The notes under the pieces: model-generated
What the model was told of the DNA's origin: nothing
Databases searched by the model: none
The model's input: the letters and a program-made list of their open reading frames with translations, nothing else
Origin: Ascidia mentula
Taxonomy: Eukaryota > Chordata > Ascidiacea > Phlebobranchia > Ascidiidae
Reading direction: 5' to 3'
Length of the DNA: 64,000 bases
NCBI GenBank assembly: GCA_947561715.1
Contig: OX387205.1
Coordinates: forward strand, 9,677,001 to 9,741,000
Made by a program: the position numbers and the translations under genes
In this document: positions 48,295-59,942 of the stretch, in pieces
How positions within the stretch are numbered: position 1 is the stretch's first letter
Layout of the letters: every line of letters starts with the position of its first letter

Positions 48295-49128
48295 TCTACA
48301 AAATGTTAACTAGAAAACAGGATACTAAAGTCAGAGATTGTAGAGTTCACGTTATATAAAAAAAAAATCTGTAGAACAGGTTAAGCAACAACATCCACTG
48401 GCTTCTTCTTGTAATGCTATTATGTACTAACTACCCTGCCCTGTCATAAACTGACTGCATAAAACACAAGGAATTGACCTTGCCTCTGGCGCCAAATAAA
48501 AGGTTATTTACATTTATTGTTCTGGGATGTCAAGTGTCAATTGTTTATAGTACGGACAACTCTGTTTAGTTTAGGGCGTTCTACGATAATGAAATACATC
48601 ACACTTCCCTGCGTTCTAATCGACGCAAAACATAAAACCTAACGTGCAATGAAGGTATTTATTTACCGCAATAAATACACGTTAAAATGTCCCCCGGTCA
48701 CAACAACAACAACAACACCATGAACTACCATTTAAAACCTGACAACCACACGCCAAAAATATTTTTTCCGAAACAATCGTAGATTCCAGACATAGGGGTA
48801 TTTTGCAAATGAGAGTCAAGGTGCACGAAAAAAACTTTCCAAACGGATACACTACATATAACGATTTAATCAATAAGAACAGAAACTTTTCAGTTTTTGA
48901 TCATGCCATCTGCAACTTATATTTTCTGTCTCTGCATGTCGATAATTGCCCGTTTTTAGTTTTAAATGATGCTCTAAAACTGACAGTAATCCGCCCATAA
49001 TGTAACAAAGCATTTCAGTTTTGGTAATAACATATTTTAATATCATGAAGACAAAAAATTGCAATGATACAACACTAAAATTTATACACTGGTTAAATCC
49101 TGCAAATTGATATTTATAATACGTTCAA
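48295..49128. other. Spacer between the VWA array and the phosphatase array
   Basis: No exon recognised. It contains the upstream region of VWA copy 3, an A-rich tract and a short CAA microsatellite at about 48697-48717, then the 3' flank of the first phosphatase-like gene. Confidence 0.5.
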
Positions 49129-52100
49129 CTAATATTCGCCGCATATCTGTATTTGATCGCACTCCGTGGTCGATCCAGCAACAAACTCGGGATAAATCTC
49201 CAGGATCCGATCCAAACTACACAAAGAAGTAGACGACTCTGGGCATCCAGGTATGGCGACCACACGTTCGTTCCAGAACACTTGCATCTTGTAGTCGTCG
49301 TCTGAACAACGGTAGAGAACAAATGCCAAGTGGCCTCCGGTTGGGATCATTTTGCTGAAGTCAAATTTACGATTCTTCATCGTTGCGTAGTTGTGTTCAG
49401 TCAACGGCTTGTTATCCTAAAGACAAAAACTACAGTGAGAAATCAAAATGTATAATATTGCCTAAGGAAGTTTTAAATAAACAATCATATTCTATTGAAT
49501 ACATCCGGACTTGTTAATCATTTGTAAATACTTTACAGTTTTTTTATTTTTTCCTGAGTTGGACAATCATGCAATATAACACGGGGAACGACTATAGAGA
49601 AAAATGACTACAGCTTTGCTTTTGATCAACAGAAATTTTAAAGTTTTCAATGTCATACCCCAAGCAATCGGAAATACAACGCCAGAGTTGCGATGTTGGC
49701 AGTGTGGAGGCTTCTAAACTTCGCAGCAGGGCGTTCACCCCCTCTTCTGTCCTCGTCTCTTGTTGACGTCATCAAACTTATGACGTCCTTCGCGGCGACG
49801 CAATTTTTTTCCAGTGCGAGAGGCAGCGAAGGTCCATTAAATTCGTAGTCCTTCAGATCTCGCCAGAATTGCAAAACTGGGATAGATATGTGTTTAAAGT
49901 GTATACAGTCTAGGTTATAGGATCCAGGAGGGGAAAATGGAGGCAAACGCCATTTTCTTTTTCCACACTTACATGCCTTTTTCTGGCGCATGTCTATATC
50001 CACGTCTACCCTCGATATCACTATACTAATGCGTCACAAAGAGTTAGACGGTAAATAAAGCTTGTTTGGTACAAAAATAGATAAACTAAAAAAATATTAA
50101 AACTAATTTGGGTTTGCTACTGTTTTTGTTTTTGCTCTCTGAAGAAGCCTAGTCGTTCGTAAAGGCGAAACGTCAGAAACTGCAAGCTTTTTAAACAAAA
50201 GGTGTGTATTTGCTGTTTTTCACCAGAAGAACGTCAAATATTAATTCATCATTATACCCAGTGGTCAAATCCTATTTTCAGCTCTCAAAATTACTTAAGT
50301 GTCGGGACACATGTTACACAAATACAAAGCGGAGTCACATTTTTGATGTTAGAGCATTGGTAGCACTGCATTGTTTACCTTTCAGTTCCTTTTTAGTAAA
50401 CAAACTGCACCAAGGACCGTTGAATGCGTCGACCTGTTGTTCAAATCGACAGCCGTCGTTGTACATCGACCACAGAACGTCGGAATTGACGGAAGAGCGC
50501 GGGATAGCCAACCTTTTTGCAACTTTTCTGATGATTCTCTGAATTAGAGGCCCTGTATAATAAGAATGGAATTTTGTGTTTAAATTTGACGTTCATGAAA
50601 CGTTTTTTTTCCAAATATTACCAAAACACGAATAGGCATGGACACTATTTCAATCTGTTATAAGTGATCTAAATGGGCAAAGCTAAGTAAATCAGGGTGA
50701 TTTTTATTTCTACAGATAGCTTGTATAGGGGCCTTTGTTTTGTTTTATGCACTATTAGATTATATGTGTTTTTACCATTAAACGTGGCAAAACTAATTGT
50801 GCCTGTTTGTTACAGGTGGTCAATTACAAACGCTCACGAACCCGCATTTTGTGGTAGGGTATAGCACCGCAATCACACTTTTCCCACAATACACAAGCAG
50901 GCATACTAGTTTTTGGAATAAAAGGAACCCAACGTTTTTATTACATTATGAAATGGGTACGTTCCAAGTTGCGTGGTACCAATTGTACGTTGATGCCACG
51001 GAAAAGCTGATGTTAACAATACAATTATCAAACTATTGTACCTTGGGCAAATGCGTTGTAACGAGGTGTGAATGCGCTTGTGTTCGTCAAGTATGGAATG
51101 TAGTTCTTGCAACTGTCCTCATAAAACTGGTCAGTATTCGTTGGCGGAATTTGAATGCTGGCTTCATTGATTCTGGTTTGTGATTCTGCTTCGTCGTCTG
51201 GGTTCTTAAGCATTTCTTCGACAAATGATGTCAATGATGCTCTTGTTTGTGGTCTGTCTGTACTGAAGAACCTGTCGGACATGGTGAATAATTAACAGCG
51301 GAAGCTTGAATATGCACTGTGCAGTCTCTTTGCAAAGTCTTGTATTGTCTAGTTGATTATTTTTGATGCCACGAACCACATGGACTTCAAAAAAGAGTGT
51401 TTCATTTAAAATAAGGTATCTGTTGTTTTATTGAGGTTGGAATGTTGGTAGAAACGAGTAAAGATAGGTTTACCCAAAACTATATTAGCCTACATGTTCA
51501 GCCGAAAGCAAATATAATTGGCCAGACGTATTACGAATTGAAGCATCCCAATTCAAGAAATCAAGAATCTTCGATTAAAACTATAAAGTTTACATGTCAT
51601 GGATTCCATCATACTGCATGAGGATGTTAAAGTGTATGGTCTACAGTGCCACACCAAAAAGAAAAAACAGAACTTCAAAAATTATTGCGAATATGTCACC
51701 TTTTATTTTATCTGGTGCGACAACAGACAAACTTTAAAAAAAAACAGCACACTAAAAAACCCTGGCGTCCACTGGCCCTCAGAGAGGAAAAAAATCGCGA
51801 AATTGATAAGTCAACCTAGCTAATTCCAATTCGCTTTAATTTATTATGTACAAGGGCTTGATCTTACTGAAAATTATCCACGCGGACGGAGGGTGCCAAT
51901 AACTCTGGAAACAATGCTTTGTAACGTGAAGCCACTCCTGTCACTTCGTTGGCTCCGTACGCCGTTTGGTTGCGTTGATCGTATTGATCAGTATAAATTT
52001 CCCAGTTACGAATTGCCTGCACAAGTATAACTCAATTATTTTTGATTTCGTTTCTCGTTCTCGCCATAATGCAACGTAAATGAGTTTGCAACCGTTGAAA

Positions 52101-52809
52101 AATTAGATCTTTTAACACGTATTCAAATTAGTTGCTCTTTTTGAAATAGGATAGTTTATTTAGCTAGTCATAAGTTTCAGCTTTCCATGACCCATAACAT
52201 TAAAACTGTTTAAATGCATTTGGTTAAACAACCGTGTACAAATACATTATTAACGCTCGAAGAGATTCCATACGCATTTTACTGCATCAATTCTGTAAAC
52301 ATTTGTATTTGCATCAAGTACCTGCAAGTCTTTTTTACACAATGTTGGATGTTGGTGGGTTTGGCCAATATTTTCCGAGATCTTCTTCAACTTTTCAAGT
52401 TTGGGAAGAATGGATGCTCCAGGATATCGTGCTCCGTGACGAACTGACATGTATATCTGTATTGGCTCACAACCTGAAAACATTTAAAACAACTGTACGT
52501 AACTTTTCTGCCAACACTTTGCCGCTAAATTTTATCCAAAATCTTTAACAGATTTCCGGATCTGTTGCACAGTTTATGACCAAAATGACCCAAATTCATT
52601 TTCAATACTCGTCGAGAAATTTTGGGTTTACCTTGTGGTGCACGATCCGATATCGGCGGCAGAGTCCCTCCGACGTGTTCGTAGAGTGTTCTGTCTCCAA
52701 ACATGTGATATTGGTCGCTATTGGTCGAGCAAGCCTCGGTCGGGTGGGAACTTACAAGGTCCACAGCACATATCAGTGCTAAGAACGCAGCAAAGACACC
52801 AAACTCCAT
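49129..52809 (-). CDS. MINPP1-like secreted histidine phosphatase family protein, copy 1; catalytic acid missing
   Basis: Seven exons on the minus strand: 52809-52632, 52473-52322, 52016-51868, 51271-51042, 50552-50379, 49876-49659, 49416-49129; 462 residues (human MINPP1 is 487). The start is MEFGVFAAFLALICAVD, a signal peptide shared by all three copies; an in-frame ATG 23 codons earlier is not supported by copy 3. The RHG signature is CEPIQIYMSVRHGARYP (His72). The second arginine motif is FFSTDRPQTRAS. GPLIQ...LAIP and GPWCSLF match MINPP1, as do NKPLTEHNY and LAFVLYRC. The MINPP1 motif HAET aligns without gaps to HTAN (352-355), so the proton-donor Glu is Ala354. It ends ICGEY with no KDEL-like signal, so it is probably secreted. 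Inositol polyphosphate binding is plausible; dephosphorylation is doubtful. Confidence 0.85.
50136..50177 (+). ncRNA. Hammerhead-like motif of the retroelement type
   Basis: CTCTGAAGA, a GCC/GGC hairpin with a long loop, GAAA and CGTC follow each other as in the short hammerheads of Penelope-like elements. The core variant CTGAAGA fits CTGANGA. Stem I pairs over three bases (TCT with AGA). It lies in an intron of phosphatase copy 1, antisense to it. No retroelement coding sequence is nearby. Confidence 0.35.
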
Positions 52810-54954
52810 AAGGCTGTATACAGTACGTCCTCTAACGCAACCAATAACTTCTAGATCAACGTCTGGTAACAAAGCCACGCTTGACTGTCGTGGAACGAGT
52901 GGAAAACAGGAACGGAGTGACGACGATCCAGGATATTGTAGAACTCAATTTTTATAGTAAGAAAGTCAATCGATCGGTGCTCTGAAATTAAACAATAGCC
53001 GGCTCATTGCTTCCTGTTCACTGACGCTGAAATTTGAGAAAAACCGCACTACATTAAAAACAATCCTGACCCACATAATTGGAGGACTTTTTTTACTGTG
53101 TAGTACCGCTGATACGCAGATACTGAAACTACTCAGAAAAGGTTCACGCAGTTGTTGCAGATGCCAAAACATGTTTTTAAATCAGCTGCTGTTTTCAGGC
53201 AGTAAAAATGCGCACAGAATACGTGAGACCTGGAAGCGTTTAGTACAACATAAAACTGATATAAATTTCCAATATAGCGCAAAGCTATAAATCAAATACC
53301 ATTCTTTTCATAAAAAATCCATTAGATAAACCTTTTTCCTGCTTTCTGCTGACAATGTTAATTTTAGGGGCGCATATTGTTTAACACGGTAGGACTACCT
53401 TGGCCACAAACGGGGGGCAGGTACACGATCCTAAGTTGACCACCAGTGGGCGACCGGGAGTGGCGAGCTCGCGAAGAATTGTTTCTGTTTTTGTTTTCCG
53501 TCGATTAATCTCACATTGGGGGCATCTTCGTGGACTTTAGTTTGAAATTGAATGAGGTTTTGTTCAAAGTGAGCCACAAGCGCTGTAAACTGGGCAAAAA
53601 TTTCTAAATCCACTTACAAACATACATGATAGATAACAACCAGGACACGTAAGAATGCAGCGCTGTAGTAACGTTCGACCAATTTAAGAATGACAGGAAT
53701 GCACGAAGCAATTTACAAGGTAAATACCGTTAGCAGTCACGTAGAAAAGTGTCGTATCCAATAAGAGGGATTAAATTTTGCCGTCAACCACTTGATGTTC
53801 ATCGGAGCAAAAATAAACGCAGCGGCGTCCGCTGTACACAATGCTGCCACCAGCATTTCAGACATGGTGGGCTATTGCTTGAGCAATGCTTCGACCTGTG
53901 CGAACTAACCAGGCTTTCCGCACATAACAGTGTAAAGAAAGCAACAAGTATACAGAATCTCATTCTGTCATATGCAAATTCTGAAATAGTCGTTTCGAAT
54001 ATAACCTGTACGAATGAGCAACGTCTGCTATAAGTTCAGCCAACTTTGAATGTCGCTAAGCGTGTTGACTAGTGGGAATCTGCGCGTTTCCAAAAACTGT
54101 GATGTGTAAGACTGTTACACAAGCCTATACAAGTACGTTTGTTTCCGCGACCTGAGTAAAAATAGCAATTGGCTTTAATCATTACCAGTGTAACCGAAGC
54201 GTTTTAATTTTAAGCTGTGGTGGTGTTGCTGAATTGCCGCTGTCTCTATACTCGTACGTACACTTTCCCACTTATTATAAGTTTGGAACGGTCAAGCTTG
54301 TAAACGTAAGATTTTCGACAGTAGGGACTTAACGTAGCAACATAAAACATTCGCTTTGAAACGTGTACTATTATTAGGCGCAGACAAATTAAGCCACGCG
54401 AATAATCAAGCCTACAAGCGGCAGTTAATTGGTTGCGTTCAAGACACAAAACTTAGGCGATTACAACCAACATGCATTATTCAGTATAAAACAGAAATGA
54501 CGACATTGCTGATGTATTTTCCAAGTAATTAGCGGAAAGAATAAATGTAATCAACGGAGCACGTTTTTGCGAAATCCCCAAGGACATCTCGTTAAACCTG
54601 TTTACCCACGACCTAATTACCACAAGTTAAAATTGACATGTTCGAAATTTTTCTTCGTTATATCAAACCTCGGACTTTACGCTCATTGCATGAAGTTTGC
54701 GCGTGCAGATGTTTTCTATTATTACTACAGCTTGAAATTAATAACTGGAAGTTTAGCTACGTTTGGACTGATGGGCTTTCTGCATTTTAAATAGTGAAGC
54801 TCTCTGAGGTTGGGGAAGCTTCTCTTTGAGATGACGTGCAATAATTTACAACGATTGCTTAAATGTTTATTGAAAAGTGAAAAGAACTTGCCTAAAGCAA
54901 AATCGTGTTAAGAAAATTATATTGGTTGCAAGAAGCCTGCAGCATTCAGTTTTA
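52810..54954. other. Spacer between phosphatase copies 1 and 2, with a relic first exon
   Basis: Contains the upstream region of copy 1, a relic first exon (53799-53963, separate entry) and the 3' flank of copy 2 with TTTATT at 54866-54871 as a minus-strand polyadenylation signal. A 60-codon minus-strand frame at 53431-53613 was not recognised. Confidence 0.5.
53799..53963 (-). pseudogene. Relic first exon of a MINPP1-like gene
   Basis: On the minus strand a frame of 54 codons begins MRFCILVAFFTLLCAESLVS and continues SSHRSKHCSSNS. This matches the signal peptide and mature start of the phosphatase genes (ICAVDLVSSH..., CSTNS). After about 30 residues the similarity ends, no donor at the expected place is seen, and no second exon follows. 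It could still be a small secreted peptide gene, but a decayed exon from a lost tandem copy is simpler, because a clearer relic lies in the next spacer. Confidence 0.55.
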
Positions 54955-57900
54955 TTAATATTCGCCGCATATCTGTATTTGATCGCACTCGGTGGCCGAT
55001 CCAGCAACAAACTCGGGATAAATCTCCAGGATCCGATCCAAACTACACAAAGAAGTAGACGACTCTGGGCATCCGGGTATGGCGACCACACGTTCGTTCC
55101 AGAACACTTGCATCTTGTACTCGTCGTCTGAACAACGGTAAAGAACAAATGCCAAGTGGCCTCCGGTTGGGATCATTTTGCTGAAGTCAAATTTACGATT
55201 CTTCATCGTTGCGTAGTTGTGTTCAGTCAACGGCTTGATATCCTAAAGACAAAAATCTGCAGTTAGAAATCAAAAGGTATAATAAAGCCTTAGGAAGTTT
55301 TAAATAAACAATCATATTCTATTGAATACATCCGGACTTTATAACCATTGGTATATATTTTTCAGTTTTTTTTTTATATATTTTTAAGGTTTACAAACAA
55401 AACAGCTAAAAATCAACCTTACTCAGCTTTGCAACTGAAATTCAATAATGTAAAAAACGTGTTTGTTAACTCAAATGCTTAACCGCACGGATAGTTAAAA
55501 GATTTATCCTCATCACATACACAAAACTAATAAAAAACTGTTACTAATAAAAAAAAAAAAATTTAAAGTCACACCCCCAGCAATCGAAAATACAACGCCA
55601 AAGTTGCGATATTGACGGTGTGGAGGCTCCTAAACTTCGCAGCAGGGCGTTCACCCCCTCTTCTGTCCTTATTTCTTGTTGACTTCATCAAGCTGATGAT
55701 GTCCTTCGCGGCGACGCAGTTTTTTTCCAGAGCCAGAGGCAACGCAGGTCCCGTAAACTTGTAGTCTTTCAGATCCCGCCAAAATTGCAACACTAAGATA
55801 GATATGTGGTTGAGTGCGGCGAACACATATTACATTTTTAAGAACTCCGAAATGTTTCAAAAGAAATAGATAAAAATATTCTAATTGTTTATTATTTTAA
55901 AATACGAAATCATATTAGCGGAAGTTAATCGACGCTATCTAAAATTATGACTCGTTCCATTGATACCACAAAAAAGTGGTTTGTTATCCTCCACCTCGGA
56001 TCAACTTTCCGCAATTGCCAAAACATTTTTTTCCACAGATTGAAGAATGTTTACCAGCCATAAAAAGGAAAAGAAATTTAAATTGGCGAATAAACGCCCC
56101 AACAAATGCATAACTATTAAGCTTTAAATTGCCAAAAAATATGTATAGTTTACCGCATTAACGGGTGTTAATTAATTCCAAATTGCACAACGAATGCTTT
56201 CATGGTTAGCAGATATATATTCGTCACGTTGCATTGCATACCTTTCAGCTCCTCTTCGGTAAACAGCTTACACCAAGGCCCGTTTGAGGCGTCGACCTGT
56301 TGTTCAAATCGACAGCCGTCGTTGTACATCGACCATAGAACAGAGTAATTCACAGAAGAGCGCGGGATAGCCAACCTTCTGGCAATGTTGTCGCAGATTG
56401 CTTGGATAAGTGATCCTGAAATTTGTATGGTTTTTAAAATGGAAGAAAATGGGTCTGAAGTCTTGATTTTGCAAAATCTATCAGAAGAAACATTGCCGTA
56501 AAAGGTGTTGGTTATATGTATCACAACTGGGGATGGGCCAGACCACATATCGATGATCGGATTCTTCCGATACATCAAAATTTTACAAACCTAAACGAAT
56601 TTAATGAATAACGATTACAATTATATCGCTGCAGCGAAAATAAAAACGATCCATGTGATTGTTAGTAAACAATAGATCAATTTATGGCGTCATTAAATAT
56701 TTTCTGCCAAATCTAGAACAATGGTTATATGTCATCTTTAAGTTTTGTTTGATTGTTTATGAGTTTTCTAACAAATAGCTTAAATTTGGCACAAGATTAT
56801 GTGTATTTTGAACTTGGCACATGAAAAAACCCTTTTAGCTACAGAACTATACTTCTATTCAACAGCAATTCTTACAATAAAATGTCAATATCTTTTGAAT
56901 AAAAAAACTAGTAAATCTTAATTCAGGTGATTTTCTTTGCAAAGTTAAGCTTCTACATTTGCTAGAAGGGCAATCCCAAATTCGTTTAGGTGGTATGCTA
57001 TTATACTGCCAACTTTTAATAACCTAACATACCTTGACCGAACGCGGTGTAACGAGGAGTGTATGCACTTGTGTTTTTTATATATGGCAAATAATTTTTG
57101 CAAGAGCCTGAATAAAACTGATCAGTCTCCAAAGGCGGAATTTCAATGTTTGCTTCATTGATTCTGGTTTGTGATCCTGCTTCGTCGTCTGGGTTCTTAA
57201 GCATTTCTTCGACAAATGATGTCAATGATGCTCTTGTTTGTGATCTGTCTGTACTGAAGAACCTGTCATGCAAAAATGCTGCACAGTAAATTTCCTACAG
57301 TTAAAGCGAATAAATGGGATACAAAAGGACGCAGTGTTGCATATCCAAACATTTGTAGACTCTAATTGTGACGTGAGCGCCGTCGTTTTCCAGGATCGAT
57401 GCATTCAGTATAAAAACATCGGAGTAACTTTAAAGAACGGTTATAGTTTGTAATCCTTAATGTACTTTCAAGTTGTCGGTAACATGATAAATAAACCCGC
57501 GAAAAAGCAATAGTTCTCACACAAAGATGTGTACCATTACGTTCGAGTTGTAATGGTGCAAGTTCTGTATTAAAGTTACAGAAAGTGCGCAAGATGTACA
57601 AATTCTTACTGGAAATTTTCCACAGGAACAGAGGGTGCCAATAACTCAGGAAACAATGCTTTGTATCGCCTTGCAACTCCTTTCACCTCATTGGCTCCGT
57701 AAACCGTTTGGTTGAGTTGGTCATATTGGTCAGTGTAAATTTTCCAGTTACGAATTGCCTGCATTTGACAAGAGAATTAAGTGAGAGTTGATTTGCATTC
57801 AATCGTTGTTTTTTATCAAAGAAAATTAAATTCTTAACCCATGTTCGGACCAATAAAATTTTACTGTGATATTGTGATATTAATGTTTATTGAATGTTTA

Positions 57901-58842
57901 CTTTATATGAGTGTATAATTCTCAATTTTCAAATCCATTCTGCTGCAATATATTGGGACAAATTAAATTTATGCATTCATTTCACTTTTTCAAAGCGCAC
58001 TTTTCTAACATTTGCATCATAAAAGGAGACTCTTACGATATTAGTTTTGATACATGAGCTTTCGCGAGTTTCCCTCGCTTTGCTGAAGCGGTTATATTAT
58101 AATTATATTTCTATTTTCAACTTGGTACTTTTAAATTTTTCTTGCACAATGTTGGGTGTTGGTGGTTTTGTCCAACATTTTCCGAGATGTTCTTTAACTT
58201 TTCGAGTTTCGGAAGAATGGATGCTCCAGGATATCGTGCTCCGTGACGAACCAACATGTATATCTGTATTGGCTCACAACCTAGACGTAAAAAAGCTGTG
58301 TTTTAGAAATATAGAAATAAAACTATTTGTGACCACCGTGAAATATTTTTGTTCGCTTATTGTCATGTTTAGTTAATTAGTTTTGTTGTTTTGTCTTAAA
58401 TTGGGTCATAGTAAACACTAAACTCGGAGCAAACTCAATGAATATTTTATGTTTTCGAAGCATACATTTCTACATAGTATACCAGTAAGTTTGAAAATAA
58501 CTGTTCGTTTTTTTAGCTTAGTCAACAAACATTTTCAGCCTTGGTGTGCGTCAGGGAAACCGACGTAACTTAATGTTCGACTATAAGTCATCCGATAGGT
58601 CTCATAAATTAAAGCAAACTATTAGAATTCATTGATGGTATTTTCGTATAAATTACATGTTTACCTTCTGGTGCACGATCCGACATGGACGGCAGAGTCC
58701 CCCCGACGTGTTCGTAGAGTGTTCTGTCTCCAAACATATGATATTGGTCGCTTTTGGTCGAGCAAGCCTCGGTCGGGTGCGAACCTACGAGGTCTACAGC
58801 ACATATCAGTGCTAAGAACGCAGCAAAGACACCAAACTCCAT
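54955..58842 (-). CDS. MINPP1-like secreted histidine phosphatase family protein, copy 2; catalytic acid missing
   Basis: Seven exons: 58842-58665, 58280-58129, 57758-57610, 57262-57033, 56415-56242, 55792-55575, 55242-54955; 462 residues, phases as in copy 1. The signal peptide MEFGVFAAFLALICAVDLVG is almost unchanged. The RHG motif reads YMLVRHGARYP. The second motif is FFSTDRSQTRAS. HAET is replaced by HTVN, so the catalytic Glu position holds Val. The final exon is nearly identical to those of copies 1 and 3 (TGGHLAFVLYRC, ILEIYPEFVAG), while exons 3-5 differ more. It lacks an ER-retention tail. The polyadenylation signal TTTATT (minus strand) lies about 85 bases past the stop, within a block shared with copy 3. 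Confidence 0.85.
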
Positions 58843-59942
58843 AAGGCTGTATACAGTACGTCCTGTAACGCAACCAATAACTTCTAGATCAATGTCTGGT
58901 AACAAAGCCACGCTTCACTCTCGTGGAACGAGTGAAAAACAGGAACGGAGTGACGACGATATCCAGGATATTGTAGAACTCAATGTTTATAGTAAGAAAG
59001 TTAATCGATCGGTGCACTGAAATTAAACAATAGCCGGCTTATTGCTTCCTGTTCGCTGACGCTGCAATATGAGGAAAAACAACTCTACATTAAAAAATAA
59101 TCTGGTCCAAACAGGTAAAGACACACTTTACGATCATTTGACACAAATTCATTTATAAAACTTGTAAAGAAACTCTGGGTTTATCTTGTGGTGCACGATC
59201 CGATATTAGCGGTACAGTCCATATGACGTGTACGTAGAGTGTTCTGAATTCATGTGGAATCGGTCGCCACTGTTCGAGCAAGGCTTCATCAGGTGCGAAC
59301 TCACGAGGCTTTCCGCACATAACAGTGTTTAGAACGCAACAATTACACTGGATCTCATTCTGCTTTTAAATGAAACTTCTGAATCGTTTATGTCTCTAAG
59401 TCTGGGAACAAGTTGGAAACTGCGCTATTTTAAAAACTATGCGTATGACAGTTTTACAAGCCGGCCAAAGTACACTGGTGCGCTAGCGCACAAATTGCGG
59501 CCAAGGTACACTGGTGCGCAAGCGCACAAATTGCCAGGCCACCATCACATATACAATCACAGCCAATCATGCGATTGCATAAAGCATTACTAATACCAGC
59601 ATGTCATTTCAGTATTGAACGAAAATGACAACATTGCCGATGTGTGATTCAAGCAATTATTGCTCGTTGTATGAAATTTGCGCGTGCAGAGGTTTTTAAT
59701 TATTACAACAGCTGTAATGCAGCAATACGATGTTTAGCTGCGTTTGGACTGATACACATAATATTTTAAATAGCGATGCTCTCTGAAGTTGGGAGAAGCT
59801 TCTCTTTGAGATGACGTGCAATAATTTACAACGATTGCTTAAATGTTTATTGAAAAGTGAAAAGTTCTGAGCAAATGCTGTTACAAAATCGTATTAATGA
59901 CGTATTAAATTGGGTGAAGGAAGCCTCCTCAATTTTATTCAA
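58843..59942. other. Spacer between phosphatase copies 2 and 3, with a relic first exon
   Basis: Holds the upstream region of copy 2, the relic exon at 59185-59358, a short direct repeat near 59467-59528 (two 'gtacactggtgcgc' units followed by 'agcgcacaaattg'), and the 3' flank of copy 3 with TTTATT at 59846-59851. Confidence 0.55.
59185..59358 (-). pseudogene. Relic first exon of a MINPP1-like gene, with stops and a dead splice donor
   Basis: On the minus strand the frame starts MRSSVIVAF, meets a stop, then continues TLLCAESLVSSH. Further on it matches the first exon of the intact genes (CSNSGDRFHM for CSTNSDQYHM), with another stop. At the end the sequence CACCACAAG is followed by ATAAAC where the live genes have the donor GTAAAC. 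At least two in-frame stops and a lost donor make it non-functional. It resembles the relic at 53799-53963 (shared LLCAESLVSSH) more than the live first exons, so both descend from one older tandem copy. Confidence 0.8.

Noticed and set aside
52810..52878. Upstream in-frame ATG (MALLPDVDLEV) as start of phosphatase copy 1
   Set aside because: The second ATG begins a clean signal peptide and is shared by all three copies, while the upstream stretch is not conserved in copy 3.
53431..53613. Minus-strand frame of 60 codons with FAQFTALVAHFEQNL
   Set aside because: No family recognised, no signal peptide, no clear exon chain; it stays a possible fragment only.
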